Source of the DNA: Papiliotrema nemorosa
Taxonomy: Eukaryota > Basidiomycota > Tremellomycetes > Tremellales > Rhynchogastremaceae
Assembly (NCBI GenBank): GCA_032158125.1
Contig: JASKOT010000039.1
Span: 62,001 to 126,000 of the forward strand
DNA: 64,000 nt
Direction: 5' to 3'
The notes beneath the pieces were generated by a model, which was not told the origin of the DNA, searched no databases, and saw only the letters and a list, made by a program, of their open reading frames with translations. Of the stretch, positions 21,279 through 33,251 are shown piece by piece; position 1 is the first letter of the stretch, and every line of letters starts with the position of its first letter. Made by a program: the position numbers and the translations under genes.

Positions 21279-23635
21279 ATGATCGTCATGGCCTTCAACT
21301 TTTTCACGCTCCTACTCGTCCTCGGAACTCTATTTGAGTCAGCCCAAGCCGTGGAAGTCGCAAAATTGAGGAGGCTGATGGTCGATACCCGCTTTGTGGG
21401 GTTGGTCTCGTGAGTCCCCTACCCTATACTTGTACTTGAGCATTCCCCGAATGGACGATAGCTTATAGAAAGACCTTGTACCACCGGTGGCTCGCAAAGG
21501 AACACAGCGGCCGAATGGCTGAGAACTGCTTTTCATGATGCTGCTTCGCACGATCATGCTGCTGGAACGGGCGGGATAGACGCTTCCATCGTATATGAAA
21601 CTGGATAGTGAGCTACACATGCATCGGCCCCTCATATCATGGGGAGGAAGGCGAGGCTGATGATTAGCTCTGAAAATGGCGGTGCGGCGTTTACGACCAC
21701 TTTGAATCAGTTTAGGACTTTACGGCCCGAAGGTGTTTCAATGGCTGATATGATTGTAAGTTGACCTTCGTTTGTCTTTGGGTAGTTGGAACGATGCGCT
21801 GCCCGCACTGACAATCAGGTCTTGGGAGCCATTACAGCTGTCGAGGCCTGTGGCGGACCTATGATCCCGTTCAATCCAGGTCGGGTGGACGCTTCAAGAG
21901 CCGTAGGAGAGGGTTTTGTGCCGTTGCCTGAACAAAGTACAGAGTCGCATACTCAAGCTTTCGCAAGGATGGGGTTCAGTCGGGAAGAAATGATCGAGCT
22001 TATAGCTGCCGGTCATACCATTGGCCAAGTGAGCTGATCATCACGACGTATTCCCTTTAATTCTTTCAATCGCTACTGTGACAGTGGCTGAGTGCTAGGT
22101 CCACGCGAGTGTAAATCCCCGGATAGTCGCTTCAGGTATCAAAGCGTTCGACGATACTCGGACAACATATGATAATCACGTAGCGTTGGATTACGTCAAT
22201 GACATCCGGACGAACCCCCTGGCTCAGGTGTATGACCCGGCGTTCCCAGAGAGGAGTTCCGATTCGAGAATCTTCGCAAGTGATGGGAATGTCACGATTC
22301 GGGCCCTGGCGAATAGTCAGTCGGAATACATGTCAAGGACCGGAAGAGTACTTCTGAAAATGTTCAATGAAGGTGAGCCACCTTGACCCGTTGCTACGCC
22401 TTTGATGAGTCTCGGATACAGTTGGCCATGCAGATTGACCTTCTAGCTATTCCCGCTGGAAACTCCCTTTCACCAGCTATCGCTCCCTTTCCCGTCTCCA
22501 TGACGTTCCGTACGTCCCTCCGAAACGGCGCATTTCACCTCCAAACTGGTTCAGCCAGAGTATACGACATGGTAGGACAATGGAGCAGTTTTGAGATTGG
22601 GTATACGAATCGTGATGGATCGCTTGGATCGGACACAAATTTGATCTTCCCGAGGACGATGAGGACGTTGAGTATCGGAAAGACTATACAGATCAGGGAC
22701 TTCTCTACCAGATCACCCGGTGTTCCCGCTTCTACTGGGTGGGTAATCGTACTTCGACTTCCTTGCTCGTGATCTTGAGCTGATGAGTAGAATTGGATCC
22801 GTGTTTGTCTCGCTGAAATTGAACGATGGATCGATATACACCTCGACGGAAGGCGAGGAGAGAGTGATGATTGACGATACGGTCACGGTGGATATAGGAG
22901 ACGCTTTCAGCTGTACCTACTCTGGCGCTGGTAACAGCAATGCTTTGGGGCTGAACATCACCATGGCCGTCTTGGGACCTTATGACAAGGGCGACAAGGT
23001 TGAAATTGTATATCGGACTGCGGATGGGGCGAAGGGTTACCTCGAGGCGGATTACAGGAGATCAAGAGATGATTATTACAATGTGAGTCTGAGGGTTGTG
23101 CATGCTGTCCGAAGGCTGATGAGAAAGTACTATGGGCTGTTTATTCCTGACTATACCAAATATGGATTGACCACTTTCGGCGCTAGAGTCACAAAGGCAT
23201 CGGGAAAAGTTTCAATCGACGATCGGAATGGTAAGCGTCACCTCACCTCACTTCGACCTGCTAGACATTCCGATACAGTATTAGACTGATCATGCAGGAA
23301 TATACTATTACCCTTCCGACCTTGACACTTGCATTGCTGGAGCCGAGATACCAACGCCGGGACCTCGACCTTCTGGAGGAACGACCAACCCTTCAAGACG
23401 AAACAAACAGCGCGCTTTGAGCTGTAGTCCGGGGAAGATATACTGTGATGGATTCTGTATCGACCCTTTGACGGATCTTGAACATTGTGGTGGATGTTCC
23501 AATGTCAGTGCTGGGACAGAAGGGGATGGTGGCGAGGACCCAATCAGAGGGGTGGACTGTACGGCGCTCAGCGATGGGGATGTGGCTTGTGTCGAGGGTG
23601 TATGTGTGGTCACTGAACACGAAGACATATTCTAG
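21279..23635 (+). CDS. Secreted haem peroxidase with Cys-rich C-terminal tail
   Basis: Nine exons (21279-21409, 21473-21607, 21668-21755, 21819-22028, 22099-22372, 22447-22738, 22791-23082, 23128-23230, 23298-23635) give 620 residues. A signal peptide begins MIVMAFNFFTLLLVLGTLF. Residues 45-270 form a plant/fungal-type haem peroxidase: distal site LRTAFHDAAS (Arg and His), the RTLRPEGVSMADM and GAITAVEACGGP helices, and proximal His in AAGHTIGQVH. The second half is a beta-rich domain I do not recognise, and the tail has a Cys-rich motif (YCDGFCIDPLTDLEHCGGC). Such secreted peroxidases oxidise phenols or aromatic compounds with hydrogen peroxide. The first acceptor after exon 1 was set at 21473 because the nearer TAG breaks the frame. 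Tail metal binding or wall attachment is only inference. Confidence 0.85.
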
Positions 23636-23927
23636 GCATATCAAAAGATACATCACCCATGCATTCACCGTGAACCCTCCTAAACACTGGATGAGTTGAG
23701 CCGATGTTCAGTCGCCACTGTGTTATACACACCCTTTTTCGGATCCGAGACGAGTCGAAAAGTGACGCACCACCACCCGTCGATCTCCCACTCGTCCTTC
23801 TTACCTTTCTCTCATCTTCCATTCACTTCCAACACCTCGTCGTCGCACTGCATACATCGCACAACTCGTGATCCACACGCAAAGACCAGATAAATCCACC
23901 TCTACCCATTGAAAACCCGATTTCAAA

Positions 23928-24718
23928 ATGGTGAGTGATCAGACGAATGATCGTCTGACATCTGATGGAGTCGAGCTGATTCATAGTCTGACGACTGGAA
24001 CAAACCTACCATCATCGGTCAAGGAGTCCGAAGGCCCACTCAAGTGAAAGGGTCCGCTCTGAGCTGTAAGTGATCCTCCCTGCCCACCCTTCACAGCACA
24101 CATCGGATAGGAATTTAGTCCGATACCTCGTCGAGAGTGATATTGACGTGCAGCGGCTCAACGGTCCGGCGCGGCTTTGGACACTTCCACAAAGACTCAC
24201 GGTCAGACAAAAGGACGTGAGTGTCACATCCTCTTCATTTTGAAGAGGTCACCCGGCTGACTTGCAAGCCGAGGATCACCGACGTATTGCTCAATTGGAC
24301 CGAGATGACGCACCGAAACCACCAGAGAAGGTCGACCAATCGTGAGTGCACCGTACGCCCCACCCACTCGAGACATCGTGTCTCCTTATCTCCGCGCAAG
24401 ATCCAACTCAAATCCTGCAGCTGACGCGTCAGTGTCGGTAAAGCCCTCGCGCAGGCTCGTCAGGCCAAGATGAAGCCCGATGGAAAATCCATGACTCAAA
24501 AAGACCTCGCTACCGCCGTCAATGCCAAACCGCAAGATGTGAGCCATTCACTGGACTATTTTGAAGCAGTCACTGACAGGTAGATTGCCGATTTGGAGTC
24601 TGGTCGTGCGGTACCAAACCAGCAACTGTTAGCGAAGATTGAGCGAGTGGTCGGTGTCAAACTTCGAGGAGCGCCAGCTTTGATTGGTACACCTCTTGCT
24701 GGACCCAAGAAGAAGTAA
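23928..24718 (+). CDS. MBF1: Multiprotein-bridging factor 1
   Basis: Six exons (23928-23930, 23987-24065, 24154-24216, 24269-24341, 24433-24538, 24584-24718) give 152 residues, the normal family length. The first coding exon is the ATG alone. The N-terminal MBF1 part reads [17 protein letters not shown] and [14 protein letters not shown]; the C-terminal helix-turn-helix is [20 protein letters not shown] and ESGRAVPN. The end is AGPKKK. MBF1 is a conserved coactivator linking TBP to bZIP factors such as Gcn4, and it also guards the reading frame on stalled ribosomes. Intron 3 contains a perfect hairpin. The gene converges on the cyclophilin gene. Confidence 0.95.
24230..24248. other. Perfect hairpin inside MBF1 intron 3
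   Basis: CCTCTTCA and TGAAGAGG form an 8-bp stem with a TTT loop between the donor and the branch region of the 52-nt intron 24217-24268. It would shorten the effective distance between splice sites. Confidence 0.7.
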
Positions 24719-24926
24719 GCTTGCGGAACCGCGGACATCAGCACATTATGTCGAAGTAGATCAGCATGTGCAGGAGGAGGAGACCGTAGTAGGAAGAAGC
24801 AAAAGATACAGCATTGAAACAATATTATCATGGTCTCATGCGATTCATATTCGATGTGCATCCCTGCATTATTTGTCTGACGCTCTCAGGCTTTTGGCTA
24901 ACAGCTTACTACAGTCCCTGTCCACC

Positions 24927-26834
24927 TCAATCATCGTCATCCATGACCATATCACTTTCTCCCTCTGACCGATCTCCGCCTCGCTCACTCTCCGCTCGCA
25001 TCACGGGGCTTCTCGATCGCGTCCTCGATCTCGACCTTGACCTCACTTCTCCCTTCTCCCTACTACCGCTTCTACTCCTGCTCCGATAATCCAACCCTCC
25101 CTTTGCCCTTGAATCACCTCGGTCACCCTCTCTGCCCCGCTCAAACCTCTCGCCATACTGCTGAGCTCTGCCAGTCCGCCAATCATCCCAATCTCTCTTC
25201 CGTCCTTCTCTACCTACATTGTCCCCCGCTTCTTGACCATCTGTAGGTCGTTCCCCGCGTCTGATCTTGACTCGATCCAGATCATCGCCATAACGACCTC
25301 CACCGTTCCGTGGGGCTGTACCTCGATCAAAAGAAGGTCGAGCATCGGCTCCTCTGGCCCATTTTTCTTGGTCCGCCCCATTCCGAGGACCGCCGAATCG
25401 TTTGGGTCGGATGTCGGGTGCACGGGAGTCGTAGTTTGTTGGCATACGTTTGTTAGAGATGGATTCTGGGTCAAGGTACCTCATAGCTCCACGACCTTGA
25501 ATCAGCTCTTCGAACTTGATACGGTGGATGCGCTGAGAGATGGTACATATCCAGGAAATGACAGTGGGTGTAGAGCAGGGCTCACCTTTGTAGACCACTC
25601 CGCCAGACTTCTTTGCCCGTTCTGCTTCTGCCGCCTTGAGCTCTTCCTTCTTCTTCTCTGCTTCCAGCCTCTCCGCCTCTAAGCGTTCCTTCTCTTCCCT
25701 CTCTAACCTGACAAATCAGCTTTGAACAAGCCACGCGAGTGGAGTATCGCTGACCTCGCATCGAGCTCATCTAGCGTTTCTTCCCTTTCTTCCTTTTCTT
25801 TCCTCTTCTTTTCCTTCTTCTCTCTCTTTCGCTCTTTCCTCTCTTTCTTTCTTCGCCGACGCTCAACTTCATCTTCCGATTCACTGTCCGAATACCTCCT
25901 CCTTGGACTCTTGGACCTTGAACGACTAACAGATCTTTCCCTAGAGTCCCGCCTTGATCTCCTTGGCGGACTTACGCTACGTGAATCGGATCTAGACCGT
26001 TGTCGAGATCGTCTCGGTGGTCGAGAATCGGTCGAAGAGACTGAATCGGATCGAGCTCGAGCGGGTCGGGCGGATGCGGGCGGCTTTGCCAAGACCAACT
26101 CACCACAATGAGCGATGGTAACTGGATGTACCGGTCGATCCTTTGCATCCGTCTCGAGCTTACCTATCGCTCGAATGTGATCCATCCCATTGACGACTCG
26201 TCCGAATACCCTTCACGTGAGTTTTCGGATGGCAGAGCTTGACATACACATGTTTCCCGGTCAAATGGGGCGAAGGAGCAAGGGTGACGAAAAATTGACT
26301 CCCATTGGAGTTGGGTCCTCTATTGGCCATCACCAACATGCCCTCCTTGTCCACCTCTGTGCCCGGTCCTTCGAGTCGTTCGTCCGGGAACGTCTTGCCA
26401 TAAATGGATTCACCACCCGTTCCATTCTTCTTCGTAAAGTCTCCGCCTACTGTCAACTCCGTTCTGTAGCAGTGGATAGTGACGCACCCTGGATCATGAA
26501 GCCATCTATGACTCGATGGAAGGGGGTCGACTTGTAGTGGAGGGGAGTATGCGAGAGGGGTGAAATTCCCTTTTCTCCTGTACATAGCGCTCGAAAGCTG
26601 CGACATTACCTTTTGGTTCCGAGAGAGACTCAGACTCACTTTTCTGCTGTTCGAGGGACCCTACATGGTCAGCGATGATGCATTACATGTTGGACAGAGA
26701 CTTGCGAATTTGTAAACAGTTCAAACTGGGGTCAGGCTGTAGGCTCTAGGAAGATCGGAGCGACTCACCACCACTCGCTGCTTTTCTAGCGCTGGACACG
26801 CAATGTCCATGAACACTCTGGGCTGTACTGGCAT
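24927..26834 (-). CDS. SR-rich nuclear cyclophilin (peptidyl-prolyl isomerase)
   Basis: Eight exons: 26769-26834, 26706-26725, 26640-26660, 26488-26597, 26248-26446, 25755-26210, 25586-25707 and 24927-25495; 520 residues. The cyclophilin domain has [32 protein letters not shown] with the catalytic Arg, [19 protein letters not shown] and [14 protein letters not shown]. The residue equivalent to Trp121 of human CypA is His (SPHLTGKHV), as in many SR-cyclophilins, which usually lowers cyclosporin affinity. The C-terminal half is Arg/Ser and Lys/Glu rich ([11 protein letters not shown], a long [14 protein letters not shown] coil, [11 protein letters not shown]), as in spliceosome-associated CypG/CypJ-type proteins. 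[12 protein letters not shown] is a conserved motif of these proteins. One intron has a GCAAGT donor; two exons are only 20 and 21 nt. Confidence 0.9.
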
Positions 26835-27066
26835 GATGGGCAGGTGAGCTATGCCCTTTTGGGTTACAGTCTAGGTGTATAGGGAGATGTCTGAAGGTGC
26901 CAGGAGGTGTTTCAATTTGATTCCGCCCACCGAGAGAGGCGGATCCCCTTATACCCTTGCAATGGCTATCCACGCAGCAACAGAGCAAGCAGAGCGAATG
27001 CATCAGACACGGAAAAGCAGTCAATGTACCATCTTTGGGATCCGGGTATACAAAGCAAGTTTCCTC

Positions 27067-29482
27067 CTAAGACTGGAAGACGATTCCCCCACTCATACCC
27101 CCTCCCAATGACTCTCGCCTCCCGACTTCTTTCCCCTCTCGTCTCGCTTCCCTAGCTTGCCACATCCTGCCCGCATGGTGTGAGCCACCACCTCCATTCA
27201 GCTCCCAGCACCTGTTGGGCTCGGCATTGCCCCATCGACCATTCTTCTTCTTGTTGTCTCTACACCAACCCCCCGATCGAGCATTGTTGTCGTTCCATTT
27301 CTGTCGTTTGACCCGTTCTTCCTTGTCCTCTTCTCGTAGTTCCTGATTGAGCAAGGGAAAGTCAACTGCGAGGGTGTTGGGGTCGGTGATGACTGGACCT
27401 AGTGCAGTCGAGTCGAGGTAATGAACCACCTGCATCTCTTCCTGATTCGCAACGACGGGTAGTCTAGCGTCGAAAGGCGTCGTGACAGGTTTGTATATCG
27501 CCCGACTGAGAGAATCCGTACCCCACTGCTTCTTTTTTCGTATAGGTAGCTCGTACTCTCTCCATTCGTCATCTAGCGTTGTTTTCATTTCTTCTTCGTT
27601 TGTCTTGTCCTTACTTTCGTGATCAGGATGTACATCGCATGAGAATGCAGTGTAGAGTGAGAATTGCAATTGAGACCGGAAAGTCTCAAACGTTTTCACG
27701 AAAGAGGGGAAATCCCTGTAGTGGCTGACGCATCAGCTCTCACCCATCCTGCTGCGTAACGTCAAAGTAAGATGAGGGTGACTCACATGGGGAGCTCGAC
27801 GCCGAATTCATATTCATCCCGCTCGACCAATCCATCCTCATTCCAGAACTCGTATCTCGCTCCATTGTCTCCAACGGGAAAGAGACCTCTGATCCCAGCC
27901 CTCATCCTAGTCATCATTGGTCCATCTGCCCAACATTCCCTTCGCTTCCTGTCTCTCTCCAAAGCCTCCATCGTAGGAGTCATCAACATTTTCTGAACAG
28001 AATTGGAGCTGTGCCTGTTTTCCCGCTCTCCGGAAGAACTGACAAGTCCCAAGTAGTCTTCCTCCGTAGTGACATAGTCCCAGGCGTAGGTGACATTCCG
28101 GTCTGTGCCGTGGTATATATCGATATAAGCAGGGTACTCTGACCCGTTGCCTGTTCGGACAAGGGTCATGTTGAAAGTCACATTGTGGCCGATGGTAGGT
28201 CGGGTGATGTTCGAGCTGATGAGAAGGGTGAAATTGGCCGCATTGCCCTTGTCCTATGTCTCAGTGCGGATCGAGCGACTGACTCACGCATTCCGGTGCG
28301 ATACGCGGGTCAAACCACGGGACGCTATCTGGGTCTTCTACAGGGTCTCGTTCCCGCTTTGTGGGCGGGAATGAAACCTCAACAGGCCATTTGATCTCCT
28401 CTGAGATGGTGGGCGAATTCGGTGCTGGAGGAGATGCAGGAGAAGAAATAGGGATAAAGCCCGATCGGCCGGACGGGATATCAATAATGGTACCGTTGGA
28501 AAGGTGGACCAGGTGGTAATGTTCAGAGAGGCTATCTGTTCCGAGCATCTGTTCGTCAACACCAGCCTAAGTAGGACAACCTCTACAGCTCACCTGCTCG
28601 TCCTTGCCGAACGACGTACCGAACAGCGCATAGTCTTCGACGGGAGGGAACTAGATCGTCAGCTAGTTCATCTCATGCTGGACAGCCAAAAGCTCACGTT
28701 TGTCAAGGGTACATGTATAGCAAAGTCTTTGACGATATCAAGGTCAGTTATGCCTATCCTTCAGCCACTATATCCGCTCGAGTGACGGAGTGACTCACTG
28801 TCGAGATCCAACTGCATCTCCTTCTTGATATCAAAGACGACCCGTTCGTGACCTCTGAGCTCCCATAATGCCTCATCACTCATCAATCGGTCTGTTGATC
28901 AGTCCCAATCACCTTCAGACATATCACGTACTGTACTCGTTCAAGGCTTCCTCATACTCCCTATCTTCACCTGAGAACCAGTGATGAGTCGGAGCAAACA
29001 CATCGTTCCAATTTCGTCCCTCATGCCTAGTCGCATTCCAAGGTGCTCGTTTCGGTTCCTTTGGGAACTCCACGTCCGATCGCCTGTTGATCAGACGTAG
29101 ACTCGTCATGCGCGGAGACTGCTTACTTTCGCTTGATGATCGCTCTCTCCTTGTACCGTAGTCCCACTTCCCATTTCACCACGTCCTCACAAGCAGATCC
29201 ATTCACCGCCAGTCTTGCCTCTGCAGGAATAACCGATCCAGGTGTTAAATCAGGTGCTCGTGTCCAAGCTCGTAAATCACATTCCCAGGTCGGTTCTTCT
29301 TCCTCTGTCACATTGTTCGGATCGATATTGAGCAGTGCGTCAAGAGGGACAAAGGATGCCATGTCTTCTCGAATGAGGGAATGGACGATACATTCATCGT
29401 CTGCTGGGTCGCATTCAATGTCGGCGGAGGCGGGGGGGAGGAGGGTCAAGAGGACGGAGACGAGGGGGATGAGTGAACGCAT
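27067..29482 (-). CDS. Secreted glycoprotein of unknown function
   Basis: Eight exons (29127-29482, 28932-29083, 28799-28891, 28698-28726, 28594-28650, 28288-28548, 27787-28247, 27067-27715) give 685 residues. A signal peptide (MRSLIPLVSVLLTLLPPASA) is followed by an acidic lumenal or extracellular protein with many N-x-S/T sequons. Segments such as WECDLRAWTRAPDLTPGSV, VKWEVGLRYKERA and FDIKKEMQLDLDNFAIHVP look beta-rich and recall an arrestin-like sandwich, but I cannot assign a family. The C-terminus is basic and glycine-rich (NGGGGSHHAGRMWQAREARR) without a membrane span. All junctions close in frame. A 29-nt exon (28698-28726) is needed. The location could be ER, Golgi or cell wall. Confidence 0.72.
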
Positions 29483-30632
29483 GTCACTCGAGAGCAAGTG
29501 AGAGAGAAAGGAAGAACAGAAGACTGTGGGAGAGTGCTCGACTACATATACATCACTTGGAGCACGAGCGAGGATCAGACTACCTCTTGAGGTTATAGCG
29601 AACAAGGACAAGGGTGAGGTACAAGCGGTGTTGATCCTGCGGATAAGAAAGCTTCAAGGCGGTAGATCCGGGATAGGCACAATCAGTATAACGTCAGTGC
29701 ATCAGGAATAAATCACCTGGGCGCCTCTTATGCTTGGTCGAAAGGCAAAGACAGGCGTGAAGCGAAGAAGGTTGGAACGGCTTGAGTGTTCAGGGTGTTT
29801 TTGACTCTAGGTGGTTTGGAGCGCCAAACTACTTATTTGGACCTAGCGGGGTCGTTTCTTGCTCGCTCATAGGTATCGTCTTCCGGCCGAGAGCAGGGCA
29901 TCATCTACGAGCGCGACCTACTGGTCAGTCCCAGCCGACGATAATCTACACAGCTTTGAATAGAGTCTACCATTTTTCGATGGCTTCTTTGCTCAAACCT
30001 ATGTTGCCAGGCCTGATTTTGGTTCAACGTGCATCACCCGGTCAATTACGTTTCGTATAATGCCACTCCGACTTTTGTTCTCGCATGCCATTCAAAGGAT
30101 CTCAATTCGGCGTTCTGGATGTATCTTCCTAGAGGCATCAAATTGCTGGCCTCACCGTGTGTCGAGATATGATGACGCGAGCTCGTAACCTGGGCGGGAA
30201 AGCTGCGAAAGATGTCTGGGAATTCATGAGCGTTATTCGAAATGCACACACAGATTCCTTTGCAGTCCTTGGGCCCGATAGATACCGCAGAGGAGCCGAA
30301 TTCCGCATGGCCGGAACTATGGCGGAGCGACGAACAGAGATCGGCACTGGCGGGTTTTCACTTGGTCGCTTGGTTGATTCGTCTATGGCTGTTGCCGAGC
30401 AGCCGGCCTGCCTCTTGTCTCGTTGAGTCTTGACTACACCACAGAGTCTCGAGGGCATCAGACAGATCGAGGAAACGATGAGTGTAGAGAAGGAAGAAGA
30501 AACCTTTTGATAGTCAAGGAGGAAGTCAAGGGGACAGAGTTGGTGTGTCAGATGTCATCAGTGACTCGAGGCTGCATGATCCGCCCTCGTCGACATGGCT
30601 TACAAAGATCCATACAGGATGCTCTACGCGCA
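29483..30632. other. Intergenic region without a gene
   Basis: These 1.15 kb separate two minus-strand genes; they contain the secreted-protein promoter and the 3' region of the ligase gene. No gene is recognised, and the gap marks the left edge of the putative nitrogen cluster. Confidence 0.4.
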
Positions 30633-32519
30633 CTATACAAGCTCGAGATACCTCTCCACTGCATGATCAGCCGACATCCTCCTGGAAGGAGGTGCAACTT
30701 ACGTTCCCAATTCGTCACTGCCTTTTGAAAGACCGCAATCTCATGCTCCCTCGTACCCGCAAAATGGTCCACAAAGTAATCTCCAAACAATTCCCTCGCC
30801 ACACTACCTTCTCTCTTGAAGCTATTCACGGCGGCCTCTAAGGTCGTCGGGAGAGCTTTGACAGTGTCTCGAGTGGCACCATCGCCTAGCGGACCGTACG
30901 GCAATTTCAGCTTCTTTTCAATTCCTCTGAGACCCAAGCCAAATATCGCCGCGAGAGCATAGTGAGCGTTCATCTAGTGATCAGCGTTACATTCTCAAGG
31001 CATCAAAAAGAGACTCACATCCGCGCCGGGTATACGGACTTCAAAGCGGGTTCCGGAGAGAGGACAACCTGGAGGAGCGATGATTCGGATTGAGGCGGCT
31101 CTACTGTCGTACCCATATGATGAGGTGTCCGGTGCCCAGTAGGCCTGAGAGTGAGCAGTGGTCTATCAAGATTCTGAGTACATACAGCACCACCCGCTAG
31201 TCGTTTATAGGAGTTGATGGTGGGGCAAAACAAGGGCATCACTGTTGCTTCAGCATTGTACGGACGAGGAGGAACATCCGACATACCATCCTGTAGACCA
31301 TCTATCAGTCCAGCCAAGAAATACTCTGCGACTTCGGAAACGTTCCGTAAATGCTCATGATATGCGTTCGCCCTTCCTCCAGCTTTGATCTCCTCTTTCG
31401 AAAGCGCAAATGCGTTCCTTCCATCTTCTCCCTTGAGCGAGACATGGATGTGCCTGGAATCAATCATTCTGCGCAACGGCTCCCAGAAATGACTCACCCT
31501 GAACAGCCAGACTGGTCAGAGTATGGTTTGGCCATGAATGTCGGGAGGACCCCGTACTTGTACCCGATGCTCTTTGCTACCAGCTTGAAAAGCGTCACGT
31601 TATCCGCCATCTTTGCTGCATCCGTGTACGCCAATGCCGTCTCGTATACACCAGGACCAGTCTCGGTGTCTGTCCAAGCTCAGGTCTTGTGTGGGAAAAT
31701 GCTCCGGATGCAACTCACGATGCGCTTCAACCTCGATACCGATCGCTTTCGCCTCATCGTACAGCGCATGGAAATAGTCGATGTTGAGTGTAGGCCGTAT
31801 CATTGAATACCCATGCACTGCTATCAGTGCTGTTCCTCGCTGTCGTCAGTCCGCTCACTTCCAGGCGTGAGGGCAGTCAAATTATGGAAGCCCTTCTCGG
31901 CGATGCTCCTAGGTGTCTCCGCGAACTGGAAGTACTACCCCGTCAGTCGTTTACAAACCCTCAAGACAGAGATCCAGCGTACCTCCAGCTCAGCTCCGGC
32001 CATGGTCCTCCATCCCCCCATATCTTTAGCTTTCGCCGTCACTTTATCCATGATACTCCTCGGATCGACCGGTAACAACTCCCCCGTTTCAGGTATAACA
32101 AAGTGTACCAAGAACAACGGGATGTTATACTCCCAGCTAAGTCGTCTATATGTCGAAATGTCAATCCGGGCGAACAGGTCCCGGAATCCATTCGCGTTGT
32201 TCCCGACCAGTAGTTCTTTGGTGTATGCCGCATCGTGCACTATCCGTCAGACTCTTGATGTGTTTTGAAACTCACTGTCCCAGCCAAAAACGACAGAACT
32301 GAATCCAAAGCCTTCGCCTCCTTCCACAATACCCAAAAACTTCTCCTTCGACATGATCTTCCCCCTGAGGACTCCATCGACGTCAATCCCTGTGTTATCA
32401 GCACCCCACTGTGGTCGCTGTTCTCGGCAACTTGAGGAAGACTCACCCGCAACCTTGACCTTGTCATCACCATCTAATAGCTGTACCAGCTGCTCGTATG
32501 TCTCTGGCGGGGTAAGCAT
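30633..32519 (-). CDS. Glutamine synthetase-like ligase
   Basis: Ten exons: 32447-32519, 32276-32389, 31983-32239, 31859-31934, 31719-31820, 31498-31669, 31186-31453, 31019-31144, 30703-30973 and 30633-30658; 494 residues. The N-terminal beta-grasp has IDVDGVLRGKIMSKEKFLGI, as in type I-like enzymes. Catalytic elements include GPGVYETALAYTDA (metal-binding Glu), FMAKPYSDQSGCSGHIHVS, NSYKRL, the RIIAPPG region and RFEVRIPGADMNAHYALAA. The end reads ERYLELV. The length and VDxxGxxRGK start match gamma-glutamyl amide/amine ligases and FluG-type fungal proteins better than the compact cytosolic eukaryotic glutamine synthetase. Substrate is inferred: glutamate plus ammonia or an amine, with ATP. 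It is the first gene of the cluster described in the findings. Confidence 0.87.
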
Positions 32520-33251
32520 GTTTGCGGACAGTGGGCTGGTGCTCGGTGGTATGCTCCTGGATATGTTACGTCCGCGACTGACTTCAATGAAAGACGCTGT
32601 TCAAGATGCACTTGCAAAGTGAGGTAATAGGTATTCAGCACTATCGGCGGACCGACGTCCCGCTCTGCATGATCTTACCGCCTACCACGCGATGGTTCTG
32701 GCACAACCCTCTTCCTCCAACACTGGCAGATAAAGAGTCATACCAGGTTGCGACGAGACGACGAGTTTATCCTATCTTCATCTCCGGATACTTCACTCAA
32801 GCGGAGAGTGACCCGCGAAGCGATGTGGAGAGTCGGGCGATATCCCGACTTCCGACATCCGACATCCCGCCTGTTTGTGTATAGCTATATCCCGATTGGG
32901 AAAGTGGCGTGAGCCGCTTGCTCACTGTCGACAGTGATTCAAGGGCGTACACAAGGCACGACCATGAATGGAAGTCGAGTTGGTCCTCTAACAGGAATCC
33001 ATGGCACAAACCGACTCGCACCTGCGCCGTTTGACTCAGATGAATTCTGCCTTTCAATGATAGGTGACCATATCCATAATCTTCTCAACGAGCTACGGGA
33101 CATGGTCCACGGGTGAACAACCAGGAAACCGTAAAGTATTTCAACTATTCAGATGCACGACTCTAACCCATCTTCTTCTCTTGCCTCACCAGCACTAGAA
33201 TGCCATCAAAAGACACGGAACTTGAGATCGCCATAGTCAGGATTGTACCGC
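32520..33251 (-). promoter_or_regulatory. Promoter region of the ligase gene
   Basis: This 732-base region lies between the permease stop and the ligase start. CGGACCG occurs at 32648-32654, about 130 bases before the ATG. The same heptamer appears in two other promoters of the cluster. No gene is seen. Confidence 0.45.

Noticed and set aside
25722..26111. Ser/Phe/Leu-rich + strand open frame
   Set aside because: It is the antisense of the Lys/Glu/Arg-Ser region of the cyclophilin.
26488..26597. Apparent frameshift in the cyclophilin domain near FHRVIDGF
   Set aside because: It came from a base miscount; with the correct number of bases the frame is intact and the splice closes.
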